From: Phycisphaerales bacterium
GTDB lineage: Bacteria > Planctomycetota > Phycisphaerae > UBA1845
DNA length: 64,000 nt
Direction: 5' to 3'
Assembly (NCBI GenBank): GCA_020639115.1
Contig: JACKHG010000019.1
Coordinates: 7,153-71,152 of the forward strand
Shown here: positions 53,545-61,436 of the stretch, in pieces
How the letters are laid out: each line of letters opens with the position of its first letter
Position numbering within the stretch: position 1 is the first letter of the stretch
The notes under the pieces: generated by a model
Seen by the model: only the letters and a program-made list of their open reading frames with translations
Told to the model about the DNA's origin: nothing
The model's database searches: none
Made by a program: the position numbers and the translations under genes

Positions 53545-53811
53545 TCAGAGCCTTACGGGCCTATCAATGTTCCACACTCTGAACACCGTCCGGCCTAAGT
53601 TGCCTGTCGGGTTACATCCACACACCGGACAAGACATCGTTTGTACGCTTCTGATGTGCAGTGTCGCCACAGCATAGCCTGCAAGCAGCCCACAGGAGAC
53701 TGGCACGACCGCGAAGCCCACTGCATCAAGCCCACGTTGTTCGAATGAGAATAGGTTGACAGCCGGGAGGAAAAACCCCATGGTACAATAGGGTGCATAC
53801 GCCGGTGACAA
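53545..53811 (-). CDS. small membrane protein with partial zinc-ribbon, downstream of the PLA2 tip
   Basis: 88 codons open, starting 58 bp after the stop of the phospholipase-tipped Rhs module. The product has hydrophobic segments (LDAVGFAVVPVSCGLLAGYAVATL) and then CPVCGCNPTGNLG, the first half of the planctomycete-type zinc ribbon (CxxCGYxLTGN); the second CPxCG is missing. Position suggests a cognate immunity protein, but frame decay after the ribbon and the lack of a clear Shine-Dalgarno leave this open. Gene status itself is uncertain. Confidence 0.35.
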   Translation of the reverse strand: MSPAYAPYCTMGFFLPAVNLFSFEQRGLDAVGFAVVPVSCGLLAGYAVATLHIRSVQTMSCPVCGCNPTGNLGRTVFRVWNIDRPVRL

Positions 53812-53868
53812 TAAGACCAGTCACAATTGCTGACATACGGCCTCGTCTGTGCTTCTCTGGCTGAATTC

Positions 53869-54576
53869 TCATATGGGATACCAGCTACAGTAGAATGCCG
53901 ACCACATTTGTTGAGCTCTGTCGCACATATTTACCGTGGATGGCGGTTGGTTAACAAGGGCACATGGGCTTCCGTTTAGCAACTTCTGCAGGTCTCGACA
54001 AAGTTCTATATCGCAGGACATTTGTGCCTGTCCTGGCCAAAGCCACTCATAGCTGCATTTATTCTTGCGGTAGCATAGGTCATGATCCATGCACGCCGAG
54101 TCCAATTCGTCGATCGGTGGTGTTTGGCAGCCCCAGCCTGTGCATCCGCCGCTCCAATTAGGGCCACACCAGTTGCCGTAATATGCGAAGGTGCCACTTG
54201 GGTCGATGTTGTGAACTGGATTGAGCAGGTTGTACGCATATAAGTCGACGCCGTCGTGCATGCCGCTACCAGCTGAATTAAGACGGCTCAACTGATCGAC
54301 TTGCATAAACCGCTTTGCCCCCGGTGTGTACTGCCGCGCCCGGTTCTGGTACGACCCGATCTCCGGATCGAGCAGAAGCCCCTGGTGCGCGAAGAGGTTG
54401 CCGCGGCGGCTGTGGGTGGCAGCCGGACGCGCTGCAGCCTCGGTGTCGCTGTCCAGGGTCGCGAGGTACGCGGCGATCGCCGTGCGGTCGGTGCTGTTCA
54501 CCACGCCGTCGGCATTGGCGTCCAGCCGGCGGCAGTCGCCGGTGGCTGTGCCGCTGCACGTGCCGTTGGTGGTCAC
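53869..54576 (-). CDS. Rhs core fragment with phospholipase-A2-like C-terminal tip
   Basis: 235 codons open. It begins inside the dockerin-like domain (CRRLDANADGVVNSTDRTAIAAYLATL), passes the Rhs core (RGNLFAHQGLLLDPEIGSYQNRARQYTPG, FMQVDQLSRL, DLYAYNLLNPVHNIDPSG) and ends in a Cys-rich tip of ~105 residues. The tip has YGNWCGPNWSGG (calcium-loop-like) and PIDELDSACMDHDLCY, the secreted-PLA2 active-site pattern with the His-Asp pair, then CDIELCRDL. The N-terminus is displaced by frame changes and a repeat element at 54613-54728, so the M at 54576 is not a natural start. The tip would hydrolyse phospholipids if delivered by an intact Rhs protein. Confidence 0.75.
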   Translation of the reverse strand: MTTNGTCSGTATGDCRRLDANADGVVNSTDRTAIAAYLATLDSDTEAAARPAATHSRRGNLFAHQGLLLDPEIGSYQNRARQYTPGAKRFMQVDQLSRLNSAGSGMHDGVDLYAYNLLNPVHNIDPSGTFAYYGNWCGPNWSGGCTGWGCQTPPIDELDSACMDHDLCYRKNKCSYEWLWPGQAQMSCDIELCRDLQKLLNGSPCALVNQPPSTVNMCDRAQQMWSAFYCSWYPI

Positions 54577-54612
54577 GGCGTAGCTCGTCGGCGTCCACGT
54601 CGTTGTCGTCCT

Positions 54613-54728
54613 CTCTCCAGCGCGAACGATCCTGTTCGCGTCCTGCGGGCAGGCCTGAGCGTCTGCCGCTTGCGTCCTTGTTCGCCTTCCTCCCCTATTC
54701 GGTCGAGATTTGCGTTCGCTGCGCTCAC
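54613..54728 (-). repeat. ~116-bp intragenic mobile-type element, copy A (different insertion point)
   Basis: On the minus strand it runs from GGTGAGCGCAGCGAACGC to the hairpin GCGAACAGGATCGTTCGC plus GCTGGAGA. Unlike the other copies it interrupts the codons FDY and DDNDVDADD of the dockerin-like domain, where module 2 is uninterrupted. This shows true insertion rather than simple co-duplication. Confidence 0.75.
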
Positions 54729-54796
54729 CGTAATCGAACGGTGGACGCCAGACCGCTTCCAGCTCGCCGTGTAATACGGGCTTGTACTCCAGTGTG

Positions 54797-54816
54797 GACC
54801 GACTTTCCAGTCGGTC
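54797..54816. repeat. REP-like palindrome in Rhs remnant
   Basis: GACCGACT-TTCC-AGTCGGTC is a perfect 8-bp stem located inside disrupted Rhs sequence. Confidence 0.6.
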
Positions 54817-54895
54817 TCTCGTCCACCCCAGGCACCGTTCTGTCTCCGTTCACCTGTTCCAAGCTCACCTGCTCAAACCGGCGTTCCAGTTGGTC

Positions 54896-55018
54896 CCCTC
54901 CGCCGCGAACGATCCTGTTCGCGTCTCAGTGGGCAGGCTCTGAGCGTCTGCCGCTCGCGTCCCTGCTCGCTCTTCCTCCCTGTTCGGTCGGCGACGTTTG
55001 TGTTCGCCGCGCTCACCC
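54896..55018 (-). repeat. ~120-bp intragenic mobile-type element, copy B
   Basis: Minus-strand start GGTGAGCGCGGCGAAC, end with hairpin GCGAACAGGATCGTTCGC and GCGGAGG. It lies between LYASQ and TNWN and here keeps the Rhs frame open through itself, adding about 40 Arg/Glu-rich residues. Confidence 0.75.
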
Positions 55019-55127
55019 TGGGACGCGTACAGCCGGCCGAGGTCCTTTCACCCTCAGGCCGACGGTCTTCGTTTCGATGGGCGCGTGCCGTGGTACACCT
55101 GTAACTCCACGTTCTTGACTCGACGGT

Positions 55128-55144
55128 GCCGGACTTTGTCCGGC
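55128..55144. repeat. REP-like palindrome in Rhs remnant
   Basis: GCCGGAC-TTT-GTCCGGC is a perfect 7-bp stem inside the Rhs strip fragment. Confidence 0.6.
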
Positions 55145-55414
55145 GGAATTGTTTGCACCTGGTGGGTTTCGCCTGCACAGTAGTCAGCACGTCCGACATC
55201 TGGTTCCCCGGTAAAGATACACGGTGGTGCCATCGAGATCACCGGAATTCGTCACGACCTTCGATACCTGCCCCTGACACGAGGATAACGCTGCGTGCCA
55301 GTGCCAGTGCGCACTCGCCCGGCATGCCGGAGGCATCCTCGCGTCAAGGATCGAAAGCGGCTGCCCTGACACTGGCTGTCCCGTGTCATTCAGCGTGAAG
55401 GTGCCCAACCCCAC

Positions 55415-56332
55415 CCATCAATTCTTCATCCGCCTCCTCCAGACTCCGACTCCAGATTTGCCCTCGTCCGGCTGACGGCAGAAAGCCGATATTGACAGCC
55501 CGCCCAAAAAATCAACTTGCGCAATAAACCCGCCAAACGTGCAGCCGCCCGCCAAGTAGTAGGGGGTAGCTGGGCGACATGGCGCTGGGCCACCAGCCTG
55601 CCGTCCAATCATCAGTCCACGGGCGCGAAGCCTGTGACCGAAACACACCGGAGGTGAGAGACCATGCAGCCGCTTACGCGCAGGAACATCTGATCAGAGA
55701 GAGGCATCAGGAGGCCCCCAACCAAACCAGTGCCGTTCTTCCGCGTCCTCCGCGCCTCCGCGGTAAGTGTCCATCCGGAGAAGACGTCGTCCGTCCGGCC
55801 CGCGCAAAAAACTCTCGCCCCTAAAGTTGCTTGCCAGTTGCCACGGGTAACTTCGCGCGAGCGCCAACGCGGTTCACCTCGCGCCACGACTCCAGAATCG
55901 CGGTCAATAGCGTAGCCACTTCGTCAAACGGCTTTGGAGCCGCGCGCCAGCCGACCACGCTTTTTTGCCCCGCGCGCCGCCACATGCCGCCCACTGCCTG
56001 ACTCACCTCGACCTCGTCACCCGTGTCCTCGCTACTGCCCATGCCCACGACACCCGCCAGCCGCGCTTGCCTCGAACCCGCGGATCCAGACGCCGCCCCG
56101 GCGCCGCTCACCCAAATCTCAATCCCTCAATCCCTCAATCCCTCAATCCCTCAGTTCCGCAATCCCTCAATCCCTCAATCCCTTTCCCTCCCCCAAATAT
56201 CTCCGCCCATTCTCCCGAATACCCGACCAGCCAACCCGCGACGCCCGCCACCCGGCTGCCCCAACCACCCGCCGGACCAGCCGGCCCGCGCGCTGGCTGC
56301 TACCCCGAAAACCCCAAACAGGAGGATCGATC
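55415..56332. other. gene-poor leader region before the secreted protein at 56333
   Basis: No firm gene. Two short minus-strand ORFs (55418-55648, 55821-56111) have no recognisable family. The string around 55735-55766 (TCCGCGTCCTCCGCGCCTCC, then GCGGTAA) resembles a widespread bacterial interspersed repeat of the form GCGTCCTNNGCGCCTNNGCGG. An AATCCCTC octamer array lies at 56115-56183. Confidence 0.45.
56115..56183 (+). repeat. (AATCCCTC)n octamer array
   Basis: About eight head-to-tail AATCCCTC units, interrupted once by AGTTCCGC. The array lies 150 bp upstream of the next gene's ATG, in its probable 5' leader. Confidence 0.85.
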
Positions 56333-58216
56333 ATGCGCTCCCTACGCTCTCTGACGACGGCAGCCGCCCTCATCGCCGCCATCACCCTCGCACCGACAGC
56401 CTGGGCCCTCACCGACTCACCCCAGGCCTTCCGCGACGCCTACTACCTCGAAACCCATGACCACGACCTCGCCGCCGCCGTCGCCGCCTACGAACGCGTC
56501 ATCGCCTCCGGCGACGCCTCATCCGCAATCGTCGCCGAGGCCAAGCACCGACTGGCTGGCTGCCGCGAGGATCTCCGCGCAGCCGACCTCGCCGCGCTCA
56601 TGCCTCCCGACGCCATCGCCTACTTCGAACTCAAGAACCCCGGCGACCACCTCGAGCAACTCGTCAACCTGCTCGGCCTCCGCGCCGGCGCCCAGGCCGC
56701 AAACGCCCAGGCCGCCGCCTCCGACGACGGCTTCGCCGTCCCCGGCGAACCCGCCCTCATCATCCCCCGCCACATCGTCGTCAGCGACGCTATCATCCAC
56801 GAGATCAAGCGCTTCCGCGGCGTGGCCGCCGCCATCACCGACATCAACTTCGCCGCCGAGCGGCCCGAAGGCATCCTCGTCGTCCACCCCGGTGATGTCG
56901 ATCTTCTCCGCGGCGCGCTCGAGACCGCCGTCCAGTTCGTCCGGCCCGCCGAACCCATCCGCGGCTACCGCACCATCGAAATCCCCGACTCCGAGTGCCC
57001 CGGCACCATTGTGTTTACCCAGCGCCTGATGATCGCCGGCACGCAGCGCAGCCTCGTCGAGGCCGCGCTCGATCGCCTGCAGAACGCATCCGCTCCCTCG
57101 CTCGCGACCGCCCCGGCCCTCGCCGCCCAGCAGGCCACGCGCCATTCGGCTTTTGCCTACGCGTTCGTCAACGCGCCCGAGGGCCTCAAGCGCGCCCAGC
57201 AGATGGCCGCCCACGACCCCGAGATGCTCCAGGGCCTCGCGATCGGCCAGGCGTTCTTCGACCTCGCCCACCTCCACAGCCTCTCGCTCGCCCTCGGCAC
57301 CGCCCCCGACGGACTCGCGGCTGAGTTCACCATGACCATGGCCGAAGAGCAGTCCATGATCGCCTACAACCTGCTGCGTACGCCGCCGCTGCGCGGACAG
57401 GCGCTGGCCGTCGTGCCCTCCGGGGCGGCTGTCGCGCTCGCCCTCGGCGTCAATCCCGGCGATTCCGCGGACGACGCTGCCCGCGTCGATCAGAAAACCC
57501 AGGCGATGCGCGCCGTCACCGGCATGGACCTCGGCCGCGAGATCTTCGCCAACATCCGCGAGGTGGCGGTTTTCGTCATGCCCGCGTCGAGCGCCCCCCG
57601 CGCCGGCGGCCCGCCGCTGCCCGACGCCGCGCTTGTTACCGTGGTAGGGGATTCCGCCAAGTCCGAGGCGCTCTGGATCTTCCTGCTCTCGCTGCCCAGC
57701 CGCGTCCAGGGCAACACCGAGCCGGAATCCACCACCGAGATCGCCGGCGTCGAGGTCCGCGCCTACCCGCTCCCCAACGGCATGAACGTCTACTTCGCCC
57801 GCTCGGGCGCGAACATCATCATCGGCGCCACGCCGGAAGTGATGAAGACCAGCCTCGCCACGCTCCAGGGCGGGCCCAACGTGCTCACCGACGAGGCCAT
57901 GCGCTCCGCCACCGGGCGCGTCGGCCCCGACACCAGCGTCGCGCTGCTCGCCCACGTCGGCCGCATCGCCCAACTCGCCGCCGGCTACGCCCGCGGCGAG
58001 GAGGCTGCCGGTTTCAGCCTGCTCAGCCGCACCGCCTCCGAGACGACCGCGTCGATCACCGTGGACGAATCCAACGCCCGCCTGCACGTAGCTGCCCGCC
58101 TCGCCAACCTGCCCAAGGTCGAGCGCATCCTCCAGGCCCTGGCCGACGCCGGCGTGCTCGCCCCGGCCCGCATTCAGTTATCCCAATCCCGCGAGGAGGT
58201 GATCCCCGCCCAGTAG
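56333..58216 (+). CDS. secreted protein of unknown function (DUF3352-like pattern)
   Basis: The product has 627 residues from ATG 56333, with AGGAGG eight bases upstream. A signal peptide ends near TAWA (residue ~26). A short TPR-like helical hairpin follows (AFRDAYYLETHDHDLAAAVAAYERVI, AEAKHRLAGCREDL). The long remainder has a recurring layout of DAIAYFELKNPGDHLEQLVNLL, GVAAAITDINFA, YFARSGANIIIGATPEVMKTSLATLQGG and RVGPDTSVALLAHVGRI, which resembles substrate-free DUF3352-type proteins whose function is not known. No catalytic residues can be named. It is a single gene, with repeats upstream and a terminator between it and the convergent pilin gene. Confidence 0.85.
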   Translation: MRSLRSLTTAAALIAAITLAPTAWALTDSPQAFRDAYYLETHDHDLAAAVAAYERVIASGDASSAIVAEAKHRLAGCREDLRAADLAALMPPDAIAYFELKNPGDHLEQLVNLLGLRAGAQAANAQAAASDDGFAVPGEPALIIPRHIVVSDAIIHEIKRFRGVAAAITDINFAAERPEGILVVHPGDVDLLRGALETAVQFVRPAEPIRGYRTIEIPDSECPGTIVFTQRLMIAGTQRSLVEAALDRLQNASAPSLATAPALAAQQATRHSAFAYAFVNAPEGLKRAQQMAAHDPEMLQGLAIGQAFFDLAHLHSLSLALGTAPDGLAAEFTMTMAEEQSMIAYNLLRTPPLRGQALAVVPSGAAVALALGVNPGDSADDAARVDQKTQAMRAVTGMDLGREIFANIREVAVFVMPASSAPRAGGPPLPDAALVTVVGDSAKSEALWIFLLSLPSRVQGNTEPESTTEIAGVEVRAYPLPNGMNVYFARSGANIIIGATPEVMKTSLATLQGGPNVLTDEAMRSATGRVGPDTSVALLAHVGRIAQLAAGYARGEEAAGFSLLSRTASETTASITVDESNARLHVAARLANLPKVERILQALADAGVLAPARIQLSQSREEVIPAQ

Positions 58217-58283
58217 GGCGGGCCATTGCCCAAGGTAGGGCACGCCCTTGCCTGCCGCCGGCCGAGCCGCCGATAGGGTATTC

Positions 58284-58329
58284 CCAAAAAGCCGCGAGCC
58301 CGCCGATCGCTCTTGCGATCGACGGGCTC
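58284..58329 (-). terminator. strong bidirectional-type terminator
   Basis: A 15-bp stem with one mismatch (58296-58310 with 58315-58329, loop TCTT) is followed on the minus strand by GCGGC and five Ts (complement of 58286-58290). It lies 30 bp past the pilin stop and 80 bp past the convergent gene. Confidence 0.85.
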
Positions 58330-58359
58330 TGTCTCGCGCTGGAAGTACAGGTGGCGGTG

Positions 58360-58533
58360 TCACCACCCGGTTGTCGCCTTGTTGAAGTTGTCATTCACTT
58401 TTGTGCCCAGTGCCCGCACCGTCCCGATGCATACCAGCAGGATCAGTGCGAACATCACGGCATACTCTGTGGTTGTCGGCCCGTCCTCGCTCCGGAGGAA
58501 GGCTCCGACGCGTCGCCGGATCTCCTCTACCAT
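58360..58533 (-). CDS. Flp/Fap-type pilin component
   Basis: The product has 57 residues from ATG 58533; a GTG 15 bp upstream is possible. A short basic leader (RRRVGAFLRSEDG) precedes PTTTEYAVMFALILLVCIGTVRAL, the Flp signature with the Glu five residues into the mature helix and a hydrophobic stretch. The G-P junction after SEDG is near the expected prepilin cleavage. No Tad/Cpa assembly gene lies in the window, so the pilin must use machinery encoded elsewhere, or it may be a pseudopilin. It is followed by a strong terminator. Confidence 0.82.
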   Translation of the reverse strand: MVEEIRRRVGAFLRSEDGPTTTEYAVMFALILLVCIGTVRALGTKVNDNFNKATTGW

Positions 58534-58844
58534 TGGACTATCCCCCACTGCGCACGGGGTCCGCGCCCCGCGCTGGTTCGCCTGTTCCGTGACACAGCAC
58601 CCGAAAGGGCCGGATGCAATCTCCGTCCAGGTTGAGGCTACGATTCGCCCGCAGTGGACGCAAACATTTGCGCCCCCACTTCAGCGCTGAGGCGCACCCG
58701 CGACCCGGACCGATAAGTCCTGTGAATTGTGATTGGGAATGTCCAGTGCGTGCCCAGTCCACCGGCAGCGTCAAAGTGCCGGTCCGTGCTCGAAGTAAAT
58801 CCGGTCCCGCCCGCTGCACTTGACTAGAGCTTGCTCTAGCCGCG
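58534..58844. other. intergenic region upstream of the pilin gene
   Basis: About 310 bp without a convincing gene; a 93-codon minus ORF at 58538-58819 shows no family pattern. It ends in the CTAGAGC palindrome (58824-58839). Confidence 0.4.
58824..58839 (-). terminator. perfect palindrome CTAGAGC/GCTCTAG after a gene
   Basis: CTAGAGC-TT-GCTCTAG starts 5 bp past the stop of the lipoprotein gene at 58845. The same core marks the gene end at 40659-40672. Confidence 0.45.
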
Positions 58845-59444
58845 CTAGCCGCGCGTGCTGTCCGCCGGTATGACCGTCAGATCCACCGTGAACGGTTCCG
58901 GACCCGCGTCGTTCACCTCGAAACGGTAGATCAACAACGCCCCGCAGTCGAAATCGGACCCGATCAACGCCTGGTGCGGAGCCGCCACCCCCTCCGTCGC
59001 CGCGTCGGCGTTATCGTCCCCGACCGCCGCCGACGAAAACCGCACGCCCTGCACCAGCGCGTCGTTGTCGTAGTTCGCCGGCGCCAGGTTGGCGTGCACC
59101 CGCGTGATCAACCCCTCGGTCCCGATCGCATAAACCCGCGCACACCGCACCTGCAACGTATCGGACTGCGTGTTGCCCTCGAGGTTCAGCGTCGACGTCG
59201 CCGAACTGAACTGCCGCAGCGTCGGTACGGTCTGCCGATCGAACTCGTCGTACGTCCCGAACGTGAAGATCGCCCGGTACGGCGTGTTGTTGATGAATAC
59301 CACCTCGGTGTTGCCGCGCTGACCCGCCGTCGTCCCGCCCAGCGAAGCCGTCGCATGCAACCACGCGTCACAACCGCCGGCCATGCCCGCCAGCAGCAAC
59401 CCGCATCCCACCAGCATCCCACGTCGCCACATCACACGCATCAT
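58845..59444 (-). CDS. hypothetical lipoprotein
   Basis: The product has 199 residues from ATG 59444; ATG 59441 or 59432 are equivalent choices. A signal peptide ends in the lipobox LAGMAGGC (Cys near residue 25). The mature part is a beta-rich domain: NTEVVFINNTPYRAIFTFGTYDEFDRQTVPTLRQF, then LRCARVYAIG-like and DCGALLIYRFEVNDAGPEPFTVDLTVIPA. Three Cys residues remain after processing. No named domain is recognised; similar small lipoproteins are common in Planctomycetota. The 268 bp upstream, to 59712, hold no gene that I can support. Confidence 0.75.
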   Translation of the reverse strand: MMRVMWRRGMLVGCGLLLAGMAGGCDAWLHATASLGGTTAGQRGNTEVVFINNTPYRAIFTFGTYDEFDRQTVPTLRQFSSATSTLNLEGNTQSDTLQVRCARVYAIGTEGLITRVHANLAPANYDNDALVQGVRFSSAAVGDDNADAATEGVAAPHQALIGSDFDCGALLIYRFEVNDAGPEPFTVDLTVIPADSTRG

Positions 59445-59712
59445 CCTACGTCCGCTTCGCCAATGCCGCCTTCCAGCACCGACATCGGCCCACCCGTTCG
59501 CCGTCCTTGAACCCATCCGCCCGCTCCGTCCCATAAACCCCACCGCCCGCAGACAAAGTTCCGCATTCTATCCGCCGCCCAACCGTCCAGCCACCCGCCG
59601 ACCCCGCTTGCAATACTGCCGCGTCCAGCCACACCGGCCTCTTCGCCGATACTACGTACAGGGCGCCGCCGGGAGCGGTCCGCCCACCGGAAATTTCTGC
59701 GCACCACAAGCC

Positions 59713-61212
59713 ATGCTCGGTCTATCGGTCAAACGCAAACTCAGGCAACTCCGGTCGGACGTCGCCGCGACCCGGGCAGCCGCCGTCACCGCGCTGGCCG
59801 AAATCGGCGACCCCCAGGCGGTCCCCGGACTGGCTGAACTCCTCCAGGACGAGGAACGCGCGCTGCGCGTCGGAGCCGCCCAGGCCCTCGGCGCCATCGG
59901 CCACCCGTCCGCCGTCGGCCCCCTCATCGGCGCCCTCCTCGCCGAAAACACTTGGGAAGTTCGCCACGAGATCGTCGACGCCCTCCGCAAGATCGGCGAC
60001 CCCACCGCCGTCAACCAGCTCGTCCTCGTGCTCGAGAGCGACCGCGACGCCGGCGCCCGCGAATTCGCCGCCTGGGCCCTGCGCTCTTTCGGTTGGGATA
60101 ACCTCACGCCCGCGCAACAGGCCGAGGTCGCCGTCATGCAGGACGACTGGACCCTCGTCCGCCGCCTCGGCGCCTCCGCGATTGAACCGCTCCGCGGCGT
60201 CCTCCGCGACGGCACGCCGCGCACGCGCCGCTACGCAGCCGAGGCCCTCGCCGCGCTCCACGATGCCCGGGCCCTCAATACCCTGGTCGAATGCCTCGAC
60301 GCCAAGGATGCCGCGCTGCGCACGCTCGTCGCCCAAGTGCTCGAGGAAAAAGCCTGGGCCCGCCTCGAACCCCGCCGCCTCGCCCAGGCCTCCGTCATCC
60401 TCGGCAAGTGGCCAGCCGCCGTCAGCGCCGGCGAGGCTGCGATCGGTCCGCTCAGCGCCGCCCTGGCCACCGCGGACCGCGCCTGCAAACGGCAGATCGT
60501 CGAAGCCCTGGCTGCGATCGGCGGCGCCGAAGCCACCACCGTACTGCTCGCCGTAGCCCACGACGAGGACGTGGCTGTGCGCCTCTGCGCCGCCCACGCC
60601 CTGGCCGCCGCCGAGGACCCCTCGGCGGAGGACGCGCTGCTCACCGCGCTGGCCGACGAGGACCCCGGAGTACGCCGCGCCGCAGCCGGCGGCCTGAAAC
60701 GCCTCGGTTGGGAACCCCCCAACGACGCCGCCCGCGCCCGCCTGAGCATCGCCGCGGGCAACACAGCCGCTCTGCTCGCCCTCGGCGCCGCGGCGGCTGA
60801 CGAATTGATCGATGACCTGGCTGCGCCGACCCTGCGCAGCGCCACGATCGAAATGCTCGCCGCACTGGGGGCCGTCGGTACGGACGCGCTGCTCCGTGCG
60901 ATCGCCGCCACCACGGCCGACGTACGCCAGCAGGCGCTCGAGGCCCTCGCCGTCGTCGGCAACGCCCAGGTTGTGCCGCGTCTGACCCTGCTGTTCGAGG
61001 ACGCCGACGTCGAGGTGCCGCGACGGTCCGCGCGGCTCAACCGCCTCGGCTGGCAACCCCCGACGACGCCGCGCGCGCCGCGATGCTCGTCGCCATCGAG
61101 GATTGGGAGCAGGTGGCCGCGTGCGGAGCGCTCGCCGTCGAACCGCTGCTGCACGCCATCGGTAAGAAACAGTCCGCGGAAGCCGCGTGGAAAGCGCTCG
61201 AAAAGCAGGTGA
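59713..61212 (+). CDS. HEAT-repeat protein, main part
   Basis: ATG 59713 opens ~450 residues of helical HEAT/PBS-lyase-type repeats: AAAVTALAEIGDPQAVPGLAELLQDEE, LRVGAAQALGAIGHPSAVGPLIGALL, HEIVDALRKIGDPTAVNQLVLVLES and similar, about ten in all, some followed by a (R/K)xLGWxPP motif. After about residue 440 (near 61060) the frame becomes Arg/Ser-rich because one base of a C-run seems missing. The true C-terminus continues in the frame at 61083-61406. No signal peptide. HEAT proteins act as scaffolds; no partner is indicated. Confidence 0.8.
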   Translation: MLGLSVKRKLRQLRSDVAATRAAAVTALAEIGDPQAVPGLAELLQDEERALRVGAAQALGAIGHPSAVGPLIGALLAENTWEVRHEIVDALRKIGDPTAVNQLVLVLESDRDAGAREFAAWALRSFGWDNLTPAQQAEVAVMQDDWTLVRRLGASAIEPLRGVLRDGTPRTRRYAAEALAALHDARALNTLVECLDAKDAALRTLVAQVLEEKAWARLEPRRLAQASVILGKWPAAVSAGEAAIGPLSAALATADRACKRQIVEALAAIGGAEATTVLLAVAHDEDVAVRLCAAHALAAAEDPSAEDALLTALADEDPGVRRAAAGGLKRLGWEPPNDAARARLSIAAGNTAALLALGAAAADELIDDLAAPTLRSATIEMLAALGAVGTDALLRAIAATTADVRQQALEALAVVGNAQVVPRLTLLFEDADVEVPRRSARLNRLGWQPPTTPRAPRCSSPSRIGSRWPRAERSPSNRCCTPSVRNSPRKPRGKRSKSR

Positions 61213-61406
61213 CTGGCGCCGCGGCGCAGGCACTCACGCCCGAGCAACTGCAGGCCGTGCAGCGCGCGACCGACTCGGCGCCGCGTTCGCCCGGCGCAGC
61301 TTCACGCGTCCTCGTGGCCAGCCCCGCCCTCAAGCAGGCCGTCACGCGCCGGCGCATCGCACAGCTCGTCCAGGCGGAACTGCTCCGCCGCAAGGCCGCG
61401 CGCTGA
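61083..61406 (+). pseudogene. HEAT-repeat protein, out-of-frame C-terminal part
   Basis: This frame continues the protein that starts at 59713: MLVAIEDWEQVAACGALAVEPLLHAIGKKQSAEAAWKALE is a further repeat, followed by a basic helical tail. Restoring one C in the run before 61065 gives RLGWQPPDDAARAAML, matching the earlier RLGWEPPNDAARARL unit and joining both frames. Confidence 0.7.
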
Positions 61407-61436
61407 GATGCAGTAGGGGAGCCCGCGAAAAAGCGG

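Larger units (their letters stand above)
54729..55414 (-). pseudogene. Rhs strip fragment upstream of the PLA2-tipped module (module 1)
   Basis: Pieces in several minus frames spell an Rhs strip: KVVTNSGDLDGTTVYLYRG (about 55,270-55,200), TIPPDKVRHRRVKNVE, KDLGRLYASQ (about 55,030), then after an element copy TNWN, and finally YKPVLHGELEAVWRPPFDY just before element copy A. The open ORF at 55184-55414 covers only the first piece. Two short palindromes (54797-54816 and 55128-55144) lie within. It is the 5'-most Rhs material in the window. No full-length Rhs N-terminus, signal peptide or secretion gene is present. Confidence 0.6.
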
